From R-RK-3 sp963842775 (GTDB taxonomy: Bacteria; Pseudomonadota; Alphaproteobacteria; Rhizobiales; Rhodomicrobiaceae): DNA of 64,000 nucleotides. The notes under the pieces were generated by a model, which saw nothing but the letters and a program-made list of their open reading frames with translations, was not told the origin of the DNA and did not search any database. A program made the translations under genes and the position numbers. Shown here piece after piece: positions 1-8,477 of this stretch. Every line of letters starts with the position of its first letter. Positions within the stretch are counted from its first letter, which is position 1. The DNA lies in contig CAWJHQ010000006.1 in assembly GCA_963842775.1 (NCBI GenBank), positions 124,001 through 188,000 of the forward strand, in the 5' to 3' direction.

Positions 1-981
1 GCAACAGCTCCAGCAGAGCCGCCGCGCCGTTGCGGCCCAGTTCCCGGCGCGGCTGGCGGATCGTCGTCAGCGGCGGACTGGCCATTTCGGCGAATTCGAT
101 GTCGTCGAAGCCTGCCACGGAAATATCCTCGGGAACCCGCAAGCCCGCCGAGGCAAGCCTGCGGATGAGGCCGATCGCCATTTCATCGTTGGAGCAGAAC
201 ACGGCGGTCGGACGCTTCTCCATGGCAATGATCTGCCCCGCGACCAGCACGCCCGTCTCCAGCTTGTAGTCACCCGGCCAGACGAACGCCGGATCGAATT
301 CCAGCCCGGCCTTCGCCAGCCCATCCTGAAACCCGCGAAACCGTTCCTTTTCCAGCACATTCGCGGCGGGACCGCAGACATAGCCGATGCTGCGATGGCC
401 AAGCCCGGCCAGATATTCCGTCATGTGGCAGGCGCCCGCCCGGTTGTCGACCTCGATCTGCGGAAGGTTCGCCCCCTCGATCGCCTCGCACATCGCGACG
501 ACCGGCACCCCGAATTGCGCCGGCGCGCCGCCGGGGTCCTTGCCCTGCCCTAACAGATGTCCATTGAGCAGCAGCACGCCGTCGACCTGGCCGCCCGCCG
601 CGAAGGCGGCAAAGTGCTGCTCCTTTTCGATCGGGCCGTTCAGATCGCCGATGATCATTCCGTATCCCGCCGCGAACAGCTCCTCCTCGATGCCGCGCAG
701 CACTTGCGAGAAGAAGATATTGGCGAGATCCGGCAGCGCGACGAGCACCATATGCGATTTGCGCGAGCGCAGGCTGCGCGCCGCCGGATTGGGCACATAG
801 CCGACCTTCGCGACGGCATCCATGACGCGCGCCCGCGTCGCCGGCGACACCCGATGCGGGCTCGTCAAGGCGCGACTAACAGTTGCGGTGGAAACTGCAG
901 CCAGCCGGGCGACTTCCTTGATCCGCGCGGCGCCTCGCCGGCGGTCCGTTCTCCGGAGTTTTTCCAATGTGCCTGGCATCG
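1..981 (-). CDS. LacI-family transcriptional regulator (3' end cut by window edge)
   Basis: This is a LacI/GalR repressor that should sense a sugar or polyol and control the divergent importer operon. The helix-turn-helix lies at about residues 20-40 (IKEVARLAAVSTATVSRAL). It is followed by the hinge region and a periplasmic-binding-protein-like effector domain with the typical phrases SNDEMAIG and PEDISVAGFDD. The frame is open from the ATG at 981 to the window edge (327 residues), so only a short C-terminal piece is missing. It diverges from the ABC operon, and a 16-bp palindrome lies about 80 bp upstream of its start, as expected for control of both directions. The ligand cannot be read from the sequence. 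Confidence 0.93.
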
Positions 982-1027
982 AGCCGATCTGCCCTTTATG
1001 TGCCCGCTATGCGTGCGGTCCTTTCAT

Positions 1028-1056
1028 TTGACAGATGGCGCGCTTGCGGTAAAGTT
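1028..1056 (+). promoter_or_regulatory. Putative sigma70-type promoter of the sugar ABC operon
   Basis: A perfect -35 hexamer TTGACA (1028-1033) is followed after 16 nt by TAAAGT (1050-1055), which matches four of six positions of the -10 consensus. The predicted start of transcription falls inside the palindrome at 1058-1073, which would allow direct repression. Confidence 0.5.
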
Positions 1057-1057
1057 A

Positions 1058-1073
1058 ATGTAATCGATTACAT
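1058..1073. promoter_or_regulatory. LacI-type operator, 16-bp perfect palindrome
   Basis: ATGTAATCGATTACAT is a perfect inverted repeat with the central CG typical of LacI-family operators. It lies between the divergent LacI gene and the importer, directly after the predicted -10 box. The assignment to the neighbouring LacI protein is inferred from position and symmetry. Confidence 0.7.
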
Positions 1074-1125
1074 AGATGCGCCCGGGAACATTTCGGGCGC
1101 CAAACAGAAATAGCGGAGGAAACCC

Positions 1126-1152
1126 ATGCCCGTGACTCCCATGACCGGCTGA
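1126..1152 (+). other. Eight-codon open frame behind a strong ribosome-binding site
   Basis: The strong Shine-Dalgarno sequence GGAGGAAA (1115-1122) precedes an ATG that encodes only MPVTPMTG before a TGA. The ABC ATPase itself begins about 85 bp further on at a TTG or GTG with no clear ribosome-binding site. The short frame may be a leader peptide. Alternatively it is the original start of the ATPase, separated from it by an insertion or a sequence error. It is listed because it is the best translation signal before the operon. Confidence 0.3.
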
Positions 1153-1235
1153 TCCGCTCCCAACCGACCAAACGCCGCATTTTCTCGTCCTGTGCCGCAA
1201 GCAGGCGTTTCCGCGCCCGCAGAGATATTTGGACA

Positions 1236-2763
1236 TTGCCTGTGCTGCAAGCAGATCAGATCTCCCGATCCTTCGGCCCCATCAAGGTATTGGATGGCGT
1301 GTCGATCGCGTTGGAACCCGGCCGGGTCCATGCGGTCATCGGCGAAAACGGCGCCGGCAAATCCACCTTGATGCGCATTCTCTCGGGGCATCTTCAGCCG
1401 ACCGAAGGCCAGCTTCTGTGGAACGGCGAGCCGTTCGTCTTCGCCAGCGCCGTCGAGGCGGAGAAGAAGGGCGTCGTCCTGATCCATCAGGAGATCCTGC
1501 TCGCCGAAGACCTGACGGTCGCGCAGAACCTGTTTCTGGGCCGCGAAATCCGGCATGGGTTCATGGTGGATGACGCCGCGATGTACCGGCGCACGAGCCA
1601 GGTGCTGGACGAACTGGGCGCGACGATGTCGCCCGATGCCGAGATACGCCGCCTGTCGCTCGCCGACCGCCAGTTCGTGCAGATCGGCCGGGCGCTGCTT
1701 GTTCCCAATCAGGTGGTGATCTTCGACGAGCCTACCGCCGTGCTGACCCCTGTCGAAACCGAAGCCCTGTTCGCCGTCATCCGGCGGCTGCGCGGCGCGG
1801 GCGTCGCGGTGCTGTATGTTTCTCACCGGCTCGCCGAGGTGAAGGCCATCGCGGACCGCGTCACGGTGCTGCGCGACGGGCGCCATGTCACGACGGCGGA
1901 AGCGGCCGATCTGGAGCCGGTGGATATGGCCCGGCTGATGGTCGGGCGCGATATGGCCAAGCTCTTTCCCTCCAGAAGCGCCGGCGGCGGCGAGGTCGTG
2001 CTTAAGGCGGAAGACATCAGCGTGCCGGGCTATGTCGAGAGCGTATCGTTCGAGCTGCGGCGCGGCGAAATCCTTGGCTTCGGCGGCCTGGTCGGAGCGG
2101 GCCGCACGGAGCTGTTCGAAGGCCTGGTCGGCCTTCGCCCCAGCCGCGGCACGCTCACGCTGAACGGCAAACCCGTCCGCTTTCCCCACGCACGCGCGGC
2201 CATGCAGGCCGGCGTCACCTATCTCAGCGAGGATCGCAAGGGAAAGGGCCTGCTTCTGGAAGAGGAGCTGCGCCCGAACCTCACCCTCGCCGCGCTCGAC
2301 CGTTTCACGCGCGGGCCGATCGTCGATGTGGCAGCCGAGGACAAGGCGCTGGACGGCGCCATTCGCGGCTTCGATATCCGCGTCGGACGCCGCGATCTGC
2401 TGGCCGCGCCAGCTTTCCGGCGGCAATCAGCAAAAACTGTTCCTCGCCAAGATGATGCTGCTGGAGCCGAGCATCGTCATCATCGACGAGCCGACGCGCG
2501 GCGTCGATATCGGCACCAAGCAGCAGATTTACAGCTTCCTCGCCGATCTGGCCGGGAAAGGCACGAGCGTCGTCGTGATTTCCTCGGAGATGCAGGAACT
2601 CATCGGCCTGTGCCACCGCATCCTGGTGATGCGCGGCGGGCGGATCGCGGGCGAGGTCAGCGGCGACGAGATGACGGAGGATGAAATCGTGTTTCTGGCG
2701 ACCGGCGTTCACGACACGATAGCCGAAAGCGGCATGGCGGACCTGGCCGCGCACCCCGCATGA
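1236..2763 (+). CDS. Sugar ABC transporter ATP-binding protein, RbsA/MglA type (frameshifted)
   Basis: This is the double-domain ATPase of a CUT2-family sugar importer, acting at the inner face of the membrane. The first domain has Walker A GENGAGKST near residue 38 and Walker B VVIFDEPTAVL. The second has the GLVGAGRTEL motif typical of this family and the signature QLSGGNQQK. The frame breaks near 2408, where one extra C in GCGCCAGC separates the two halves; removing it restores a protein of about 508 residues, the normal length. The start is weak: TTG at 1236 or GTG at 1242. The stop overlaps the permease ATG. The substrate is unknown; the neighbours suggest a sugar or polyol. Confidence 0.88.
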
Positions 2764-3758
2764 GCGAGGCCGTTTCCCAGTCCCGCATGGCGAAGCTCGG
2801 CTGGTCCGTCGATATGCGCGCGCTGTCGCCGTTCATCGCGCTGGCGGCGCTGCTCATCCTCGGCACGCTGCTCAACCCCGATTTCATGAGCGTCTCCAAC
2901 CTCACCAATGTGGTGACGCGCGCGTCCTTCATCGCCATCATCGCCGTCGGCGCGACCTTCGTCATCGCCAGCGGCGGGCTCGATCTCTCCGTCGGATCGA
3001 TGGCCGCCTTCGTCGCCGGCATGATGATCCTGTTCCTCAATGCGATGGGCAATGCGGATGGGACGACGCTCGCCATGGGCATGGCGGTCGGCATCGCGCT
3101 CGGCGCGGCGTGCGGGCTGGCCAACGGCCTGATGGTGACGATCGGGCGCATCGAGCCGTTCATCGTCACGCTCGGCACAATGGGCATTTTCCGCGCGCTC
3201 ATCATGTTTCTGGCGGCGGGCGGCACGGTCACGCTCAGCAATTTCGCGCTGCGCGATCTTTACCGGCCGTTCTATTTCGGCTCGGTGCTGGGCATTCCGG
3301 TTCCGGTGCTTGCCTTTCTTGTGGTCGCGGCCATCGCCTCGCTCATTCTCTACAAGACGCCTTTCGGACGGCATGTCGTCGCCGTCGGCTCGAACAGCGA
3401 GGTGGCGCGCTATTCCGGCGTTCCCATCGCGCGGATCATCGCGCTGACCTATGTCATTCAGGGGCTGTGCGTCGGCCTCGCCGTGCTCGTCTATGTGCCG
3501 CGCCTCGGCTCCGCGACGCCGACCACCGGGCTGCTCTGGGAGCTGCAGGCGATCGCCTCCGTGGTCATCGGCGGCACGGCGCTGCGCGGCGGCAAGGGGC
3601 GCATCTGGGGCACCATCGCCGGCGCCATCATCCTCGAAGTGGTCGGCAACATCATGGTGCTGTCGAACCTCGTCTCCGAATATCTCATCGGCGCGGTGCA
3701 GGGCGCGATCATCATCATCGCGATGCTCGTGCAGCGCAGCCTTCAGCGGTCGCAATAA
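2760..3758 (+). CDS. Sugar ABC transporter permease, RbsC type
   Basis: This is an integral-membrane permease of the CUT2 (ribose/xylose-type) family with 332 residues, the usual length. It has many hydrophobic segments, the family motif ASGGLDLSVGS near residue 77 and the cytoplasmic loop GGTALRGGKGRIWGT near residue 275, which contacts the ATPase. The ATG overlaps the ATPase stop (ATGA), which indicates translational coupling. It should form the channel with the ATPase upstream and the binding protein downstream. Confidence 0.93.
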   Translation: MSEAVSQSRMAKLGWSVDMRALSPFIALAALLILGTLLNPDFMSVSNLTNVVTRASFIAIIAVGATFVIASGGLDLSVGSMAAFVAGMMILFLNAMGNADGTTLAMGMAVGIALGAACGLANGLMVTIGRIEPFIVTLGTMGIFRALIMFLAAGGTVTLSNFALRDLYRPFYFGSVLGIPVPVLAFLVVAAIASLILYKTPFGRHVVAVGSNSEVARYSGVPIARIIALTYVIQGLCVGLAVLVYVPRLGSATPTTGLLWELQAIASVVIGGTALRGGKGRIWGTIAGAIILEVVGNIMVLSNLVSEYLIGAVQGAIIIIAMLVQRSLQRSQ

Positions 3759-3794
3759 GCCAAGACAATGGGACCTTACAACTGGGAGGAAGAT

Positions 3795-4745
3795 ATGAAA
3801 CGCATGATAATGAGAACAGCCGCCGCGGCAGCTTTGGTTGCGGGCCTCGCCACCGGGGCGATGGCTCAGCAGAAGAACGTGACCATCGGCGTCTCGATAC
3901 CGGCGGCGACGCATGGCTGGACGGCCGGCGTCATCTATCACGCCGAGCGGACCAAGGCGCTGCTCGAAAAGGCCTATCCGGGCCTGAAGATCCTGGTGAA
4001 GACCTCACCGACGGGCGCCGCTCAGGCCAATGCGCTTGAAGATCTGACCCAGCAAAAGATCGACGCGCTGGTCGTGCTGCCGTTCAATTCGGACGAGCTG
4101 ACCAGTCCGGTCGGCCAGGTGAAGAAGCAGGGCACGTTCATCACGGTCGTCGATCGCGGCCTGAAGGATGCTTCGATCCAGGACGTCTATGTCGCGGGCA
4201 ACAATCCCGAATTCGGCCGCGTCTCCGGGCAGTACTTCAAGGACAATCTGAAGACCGGCGACATCGTCGTGCTGCGCGGCATCCCGACCGTCATCGACAG
4301 CGAGCGCGTCGATAATTTCGAGAAGGCGATTGCCGGTTCCGGCGTCAAGATCATCGACAAGCAGTTCGCCAATTGGAGCCGCGACGACGCCTTCAAGGTG
4401 ATGCAGGACTTCCTCGCCAAGCATAAGAAGATCGACGCCGTCTGGGCGGCCGATGACGACATGGCGATCGGCGTGCTGGAGGCGATCAAGCAGGCCAAGC
4501 GCGACGACATCAAGCTGGTCGTCGGCGGCGCGGGCATGAAGGACATGGTCAAGCGCGTCATCGACGGCGACAAGCTGGTGCCGGTCAATGTGCTCTATCC
4601 GCCTGCGATGATCGCCACCGCCATCCAGGTGACGGTCGCGCATTTCTATGGCGGCGCGCCTGTGCGCGGCACCTATCTGATCTCGTCGCCGCTGATCAAC
4701 CAGGCGAATGCGAAGGAATATTATTTCCCCGACTCGCCATTCTGA
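3795..4745 (+). CDS. Sugar ABC transporter periplasmic binding protein, RbsB type
   Basis: This is the substrate-binding protein of the CUT2 importer. A Sec signal peptide runs from MKRMIMRTAAAAALVAG to the predicted cleavage after AMA near residue 25. The mature part is a type I periplasmic-binding fold with phrases such as VTIGVSIPAATHGW and VWAADDDMAIGVLEAI. The ATG at 3795 was chosen because GGGAGGA lies 4 nt upstream; an in-frame upstream ATG would place charged residues before the signal peptide. The length is 316 residues. It follows the permease after 36 nt. Confidence 0.93.
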   Translation: MKRMIMRTAAAAALVAGLATGAMAQQKNVTIGVSIPAATHGWTAGVIYHAERTKALLEKAYPGLKILVKTSPTGAAQANALEDLTQQKIDALVVLPFNSDELTSPVGQVKKQGTFITVVDRGLKDASIQDVYVAGNNPEFGRVSGQYFKDNLKTGDIVVLRGIPTVIDSERVDNFEKAIAGSGVKIIDKQFANWSRDDAFKVMQDFLAKHKKIDAVWAADDDMAIGVLEAIKQAKRDDIKLVVGGAGMKDMVKRVIDGDKLVPVNVLYPPAMIATAIQVTVAHFYGGAPVRGTYLISSPLINQANAKEYYFPDSPF

Positions 4746-4761
4746 TATCTTGAAGCCGCTA

Positions 4762-4868
4762 GTGCATCGATCCAAACGGAGGCTAAGCCGGAGTTTGGTA
4801 AAATTGATGCACAAACAAAAAGCTAGGGCGCTGACACGTGAACGAAGTGAATGTGTCAGTGCACTAGC
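4762..4868. repeat. Intergenic palindromic element, two imperfect hairpins
   Basis: Stem halves GTGCATC (4762-4768) and GATGCAC (4806-4812) enclose a second pairing, CCAAAC with GTTTGG. A further hairpin pairs CTGACAC (4831-4837) with GTGTCAG (4853-4859). The element fills the gap between the binding-protein gene and the isomerase gene. It shares the end TAGTGCATCG, inverted, with the element at 7349. Confidence 0.55.
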
Positions 4869-4932
4869 GCGCGGTCTTTGGGCTGCGCCCCTTTTTCGCT
4901 GTTCGCTATTTCTTTCGGGGAGAATTGCGCCG

Positions 4933-5988
4933 ATGAAAACAATGCAAGGACCGGGAATCTTCCTCGCGCAGTTCGCTGGCGACGCGCCACCTTTCAATTC
5001 TCTGGACGCGATTTGCGCCTGGGCGGCCTCGCTCGGCTATAAGGGCGTGCAAATACCGACGTGGGACGCGCGGCTCTTCGACCTCGCCAAGGCCGCGCAA
5101 TCGGACGCCTATTGCGACGAAGTGAAGGGCATCGTGGCGCGGCACGGACTGGCGATTACCGAGCTTTCCACCCATTTGCAGGGCCAGCTCGTCGCCGTCC
5201 ATCCGGTCTATGACGACGCCTTCGACGGCTTTGCACCGCCTTCCGTCCACCGCAATCCAGCCGCCCGCCAGGCCTGGGCCGTCGAGCAGATGCATTTTGG
5301 CGCGCAGGCCTCGCGCCGGCTGGGGTTGAACGCGCATGTGACGTTTCCCGGCGCGTTCGTCTGGCCATTCATGTATCCGTGGCCGCAGCGTCCTTCCGGA
5401 CTTGTCGAGACCGCCTTCGCCGAGCTTGGCCGGCGCTGGAAGCCGATCCTCGACGCGTATGATGAGGCGGGCGTCGACGTCTGCTACGAAATCCATCCCG
5501 GCGAGGATATTCATGACGGCGTGACGTTCGAGCGCTTCGTCGACGCGGTCGGGGGCCACAAACGCGCCTGCATCAACTACGATCCGAGCCATTTCCTGCT
5601 GCAGCAGCTCGATTATGTGGAATTCATCGACATCTATCACGAGCGCATCAAGGCGTTTCACGTCAAGGACGCGGAGTTCAACCCGACCGGCCGCTCGGGC
5701 GTCTATGGCGGCTTCGCGAGCTGGGTCGACCGCGCCGGACGTTTCCGCTCGCTCGGCGACGGGCAGGTGGATTTCAGCGCGATCTTCTCCAAGCTGGCCC
5801 AATATGACTATGACGGCTGGGCCGTGCTGGAATGGGAATGCTGCCTGAAGCACCCCGAGGACGGCGCGCGCGAAGGAGCGGAGTTCATCGCCTCGCACAT
5901 CATCCGCGTGACCGAGAAGGCGTTCGACGATTTCGCCGCCGGCGGCACGGACGAAGCCATGAACCGTAAATTGCTGGGGCTGTCATGA
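4933..5988 (+). CDS. Sugar phosphate isomerase/epimerase (xylose-isomerase-like TIM barrel)
   Basis: This protein of 351 residues has the AP-endonuclease-2/xylose-isomerase-like TIM-barrel fold used by sugar isomerases and epimerases. Metal-binding-type residues appear in CYEIHPGEDIHDG, NYDPSHF, FHVKDAEF and the C-terminal VLEWECC. The ATG at 4933 follows a GGGGAG site and removes a low-complexity leader that comes from the upstream repeat. Its stop overlaps the start of the oxidoreductase gene (ATGA). The pair probably converts the imported sugar or polyol: the dehydrogenase oxidises it and the isomerase acts on the keto product. The substrate is not determined. Confidence 0.85.
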   Translation: MKTMQGPGIFLAQFAGDAPPFNSLDAICAWAASLGYKGVQIPTWDARLFDLAKAAQSDAYCDEVKGIVARHGLAITELSTHLQGQLVAVHPVYDDAFDGFAPPSVHRNPAARQAWAVEQMHFGAQASRRLGLNAHVTFPGAFVWPFMYPWPQRPSGLVETAFAELGRRWKPILDAYDEAGVDVCYEIHPGEDIHDGVTFERFVDAVGGHKRACINYDPSHFLLQQLDYVEFIDIYHERIKAFHVKDAEFNPTGRSGVYGGFASWVDRAGRFRSLGDGQVDFSAIFSKLAQYDYDGWAVLEWECCLKHPEDGAREGAEFIASHIIRVTEKAFDDFAAGGTDEAMNRKLLGLS

Positions 5989-7157
5989 TCGAAGGCTCAA
6001 AGGACGGAAAGCTCAATCGCCGGCTGCGGCTCGGCATGGTCGGCGGCGGACGCGGGGCGTTTATCGGCGCGGTGCACCGCATGGTCTCGCGCCTCGACGA
6101 CCGCTGGGAATTCGTCGCGGGGGCGCTGTCGGCCGATCCGGAGCGCGCACGTAGCTCGGGCGAGGACCTGCGCCTCGATCCGGCTCGCATCTATACCGAC
6201 TTTGCCGCTATGGCCGAAGCGGAGAAGCGGCGCAGCGATCCGATCGACGCCGTCGCCATCGTCACGCCGAACCATCTGCACACGCCCGCGGCGAAAGCCT
6301 TCCTCGAAGCCGGCATCCATGTGATCTGCGACAAGCCGATGACGACGAATCGCGCCGACGCCGAGGAGCTGGCGCGGCTCGCCTCCGACCGCAATCTGCT
6401 GTTCGCCGTCACCCATAATTACACCGGCCATCCGCTGGTCCGGCAGGCGCGCGCCATGGTGGCGGCGGGCGACCTCGGGCGCTTGCGCGTCGTGCAGGTC
6501 GAATATGCGCAGGACTGGCTCTCGACCGCATTGGAGACCACCGACCATAAGCAGGCGCGCTGGCGCTCCGATCCCGCCTCTTCCGGACCGGGCGGCTCGC
6601 TCGGCGACATCGGCACGCACGCCTTCAACCTCGCCGAATTCATCACCGGCGCGGAGGTCGCCAGCCTCGCGGCCGATCTGAACGTCTTCGTTCCCGGCCG
6701 GCGGCTCGACGACAATGCGCAGATGCTGCTGCGCTTTGGCAATGGCGCGAGCGGCACGCTCTGGTGCAGCCAGGTGGCCGTCGGCAATGAAAACGGCCTG
6801 CACATCCGCGTCTATGGCGAAAAGGGCGGGCTGGAGTGGCATCAGGAAAACCCCAATGTGCTGACCTTCTCGCCGCTCGGCGAGCCGCCGCGCCTCATCC
6901 GCCGCAACGGCGCCGGCACGATGCCGATCGCGCAGGCCGCATCGCGCATTCCGGCCGGCCATCCCGAAGGCTATCTCGAAGCCTTCGCCCAGCTCTATTC
7001 CGACATCGCCGAACTGATCGCCGCGAGGATGGAGGGCCGCGAGCCGGATGCGTTCGCAAAGCTCGTGCCGCAAGCAGCGGACGGCATCAGGGGCGTGCGC
7101 TTCATCGAAGCGGCGGTGAAATCGTCGGCGGCCAACGGGGCGTGGACCACGGTGTAA
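5985..7157 (+). CDS. Gfo/Idh/MocA-family oxidoreductase
   Basis: This NAD(P)-dependent sugar or polyol dehydrogenase has 390 residues. The N-terminal Rossmann domain carries the glycine-rich LGMVGGGRGAFIGAVHR near residue 15 and the characteristic CDKPMTTN lysine-proline motif near residue 112. The C-terminal half holds the GGSLGDIGTHAFNLAEF segment, with the His/Asp expected for catalysis. It is translationally coupled to the isomerase and ends the sugar module. Inositol, glucose and related polyols are common substrates of the family; none is proven here. Confidence 0.92.
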   Translation: MIEGSKDGKLNRRLRLGMVGGGRGAFIGAVHRMVSRLDDRWEFVAGALSADPERARSSGEDLRLDPARIYTDFAAMAEAEKRRSDPIDAVAIVTPNHLHTPAAKAFLEAGIHVICDKPMTTNRADAEELARLASDRNLLFAVTHNYTGHPLVRQARAMVAAGDLGRLRVVQVEYAQDWLSTALETTDHKQARWRSDPASSGPGGSLGDIGTHAFNLAEFITGAEVASLAADLNVFVPGRRLDDNAQMLLRFGNGASGTLWCSQVAVGNENGLHIRVYGEKGGLEWHQENPNVLTFSPLGEPPRLIRRNGAGTMPIAQAASRIPAGHPEGYLEAFAQLYSDIAELIAARMEGREPDAFAKLVPQAADGIRGVRFIEAAVKSSAANGAWTTV

Positions 7158-7348
7158 GGCTGAGCCGGGCGGCGACATCGCCCGGAGCTGCCGCGAAACA
7201 GTTATGGCGTAAAACTATTATTTGCGATATCAACTCGCGTCCGTGCGGAACGCCGCGAACGGCCGCGCCTCCGTCCCATGCCGGACGGCTGCTCACGCGG
7301 CATTCGTCATCGGCAAAAAATGCGGAGCTGCGCTCCAGTCTTTGTTAT

Positions 7349-7393
7349 GCATCGGATTTGTCCGAAAAGTGCGTACACTTTTCGGTCCGATGC
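7349..7393. repeat. Intergenic palindromic repeat with a near-perfect long hairpin
   Basis: Outer arms GCATCGGA (7349-7356) and TCCGATGC (7386-7393) enclose inner arms CCGAAAAGTG (7362-7371) and CACTTTTCGG (7376-7385), leaving a 4-nt loop. Elements of this look are common between genes in Rhizobiales. The 280-bp gap holds nothing else I can recognise. Confidence 0.75.
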
Positions 7394-7437
7394 ACTAAAT
7401 CAGAAGCAGATTTGCGCGGGCCGGATGGGGGAGTTGG

Positions 7438-8476
7438 GTGGACGCGACGATATTCGCATTCCTGCTTCAGGACGGCCTGACCAACGGCGCGATCTATGCG
7501 CTGCTCGGCTTCGCGCTGGTGCTGCTGTTCACCGTGACGCGGATCATTTTCATTCCCCAGGGCGAATTCGTCGCCTATGGCGCGCTCACCTATGCGGTGC
7601 TGCGCAGCGGCGGCACGCCCGCCACCGTGCGCCTGCTGCTGGTATTCGGCACGACGGCGTTCCTGTTCGAGCTGTGGAGCCGCCGCGCCAATCTGAACTG
7701 GCGGATCGTGCTGCGGCATGCGCTCGCCCAGATCGGCCTGCCGCTGGCGGTCTGGGCTTTGGTGGCGCTGCTTGCCGGCGTGGCGCGCCCGCCCATCGCC
7801 GATCTGCTGCTCACGGTCATCATCATCGGACCGATGGGCCCCTATCTCTATCGTATCGCCTTCGAGCCGATGGCGAGCGCCTCGATCCTGGCGCTGTTCA
7901 TCGCGGCGGTGGCGGTGCATCTGGCGATGACGGCGCTGGGCCTTGCCTTTTTCGGCGCCGAAGGGATGCGCGCCGCGCCGCTCATCGACGCGACGCTTGA
8001 CGCTCGGCCCGGTCCCCGTCACCGGCCAGAGCCTCACCGTCTATGCCGCCGCAATGCTGCTCATCGGCGCGCTGTGGTTCTTCTTCGGCAGCACCATCTA
8101 CGGCAAGGCGCTGCGCGCCACGGCGGTGAACCGGACGGGCGCGTCGCTGGTCGGTATCGGCGCGGGGCTGTCGGGACGGATCGCCTTCGCGCTAGCCGCC
8201 ACCATCGGCGCGGTGTCCGGCGTGCTGATCGTGCCCGTGACCACGATCTATTACGACACAGGCTTCATCATCGGCCTGAAAGGTTTCGTCGCGGCGATCG
8301 TCGGCGGGCTGGTGAGCTATCCGCTGGCTGGCCTTGCCGCTCTCGGCATCGGCATCGCCGAGGCCTTTGCCTCCTTCTATGCCTCGGCCTTCAAGGAGAT
8401 CATCGTTTTCAGTCTGGTGGTTCCCGTGCTGCTGATCCGCTCGCTCGGCGCGCATGACGATCATGAGGAGGATTGA
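7438..8476 (+). CDS. Liv-type ABC transporter permease, LivH-like (frameshifted)
   Basis: This is the first permease of a HAAT-family (branched-chain amino-acid type) importer. The N-terminus LTNGAIYALLGFALVLLFTVTRII and the C-terminal GFIIGLKGFVAAIVGGL are typical of LivH. The start is GTG at 7438 behind a GGGGGAG site. The frame breaks near 7998, where an extra T in CGCTTGACG splits the gene; without it the protein has about 345 residues. It stops 1 nt before the start of the fused permease-ATPase gene. The substrate may be an aromatic acid rather than an amino acid, given the catabolic genes further downstream; that is inference. Confidence 0.87.
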
Positions 8477-8477
8477 G

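Noticed and set aside
1068..2426. Long leftward open frame opposite the ABC ATPase gene
   Set aside because: It shadows a clearly coding gene with matching family motifs; the translated sequence is His/Asp/Arg-rich and resembles no family.
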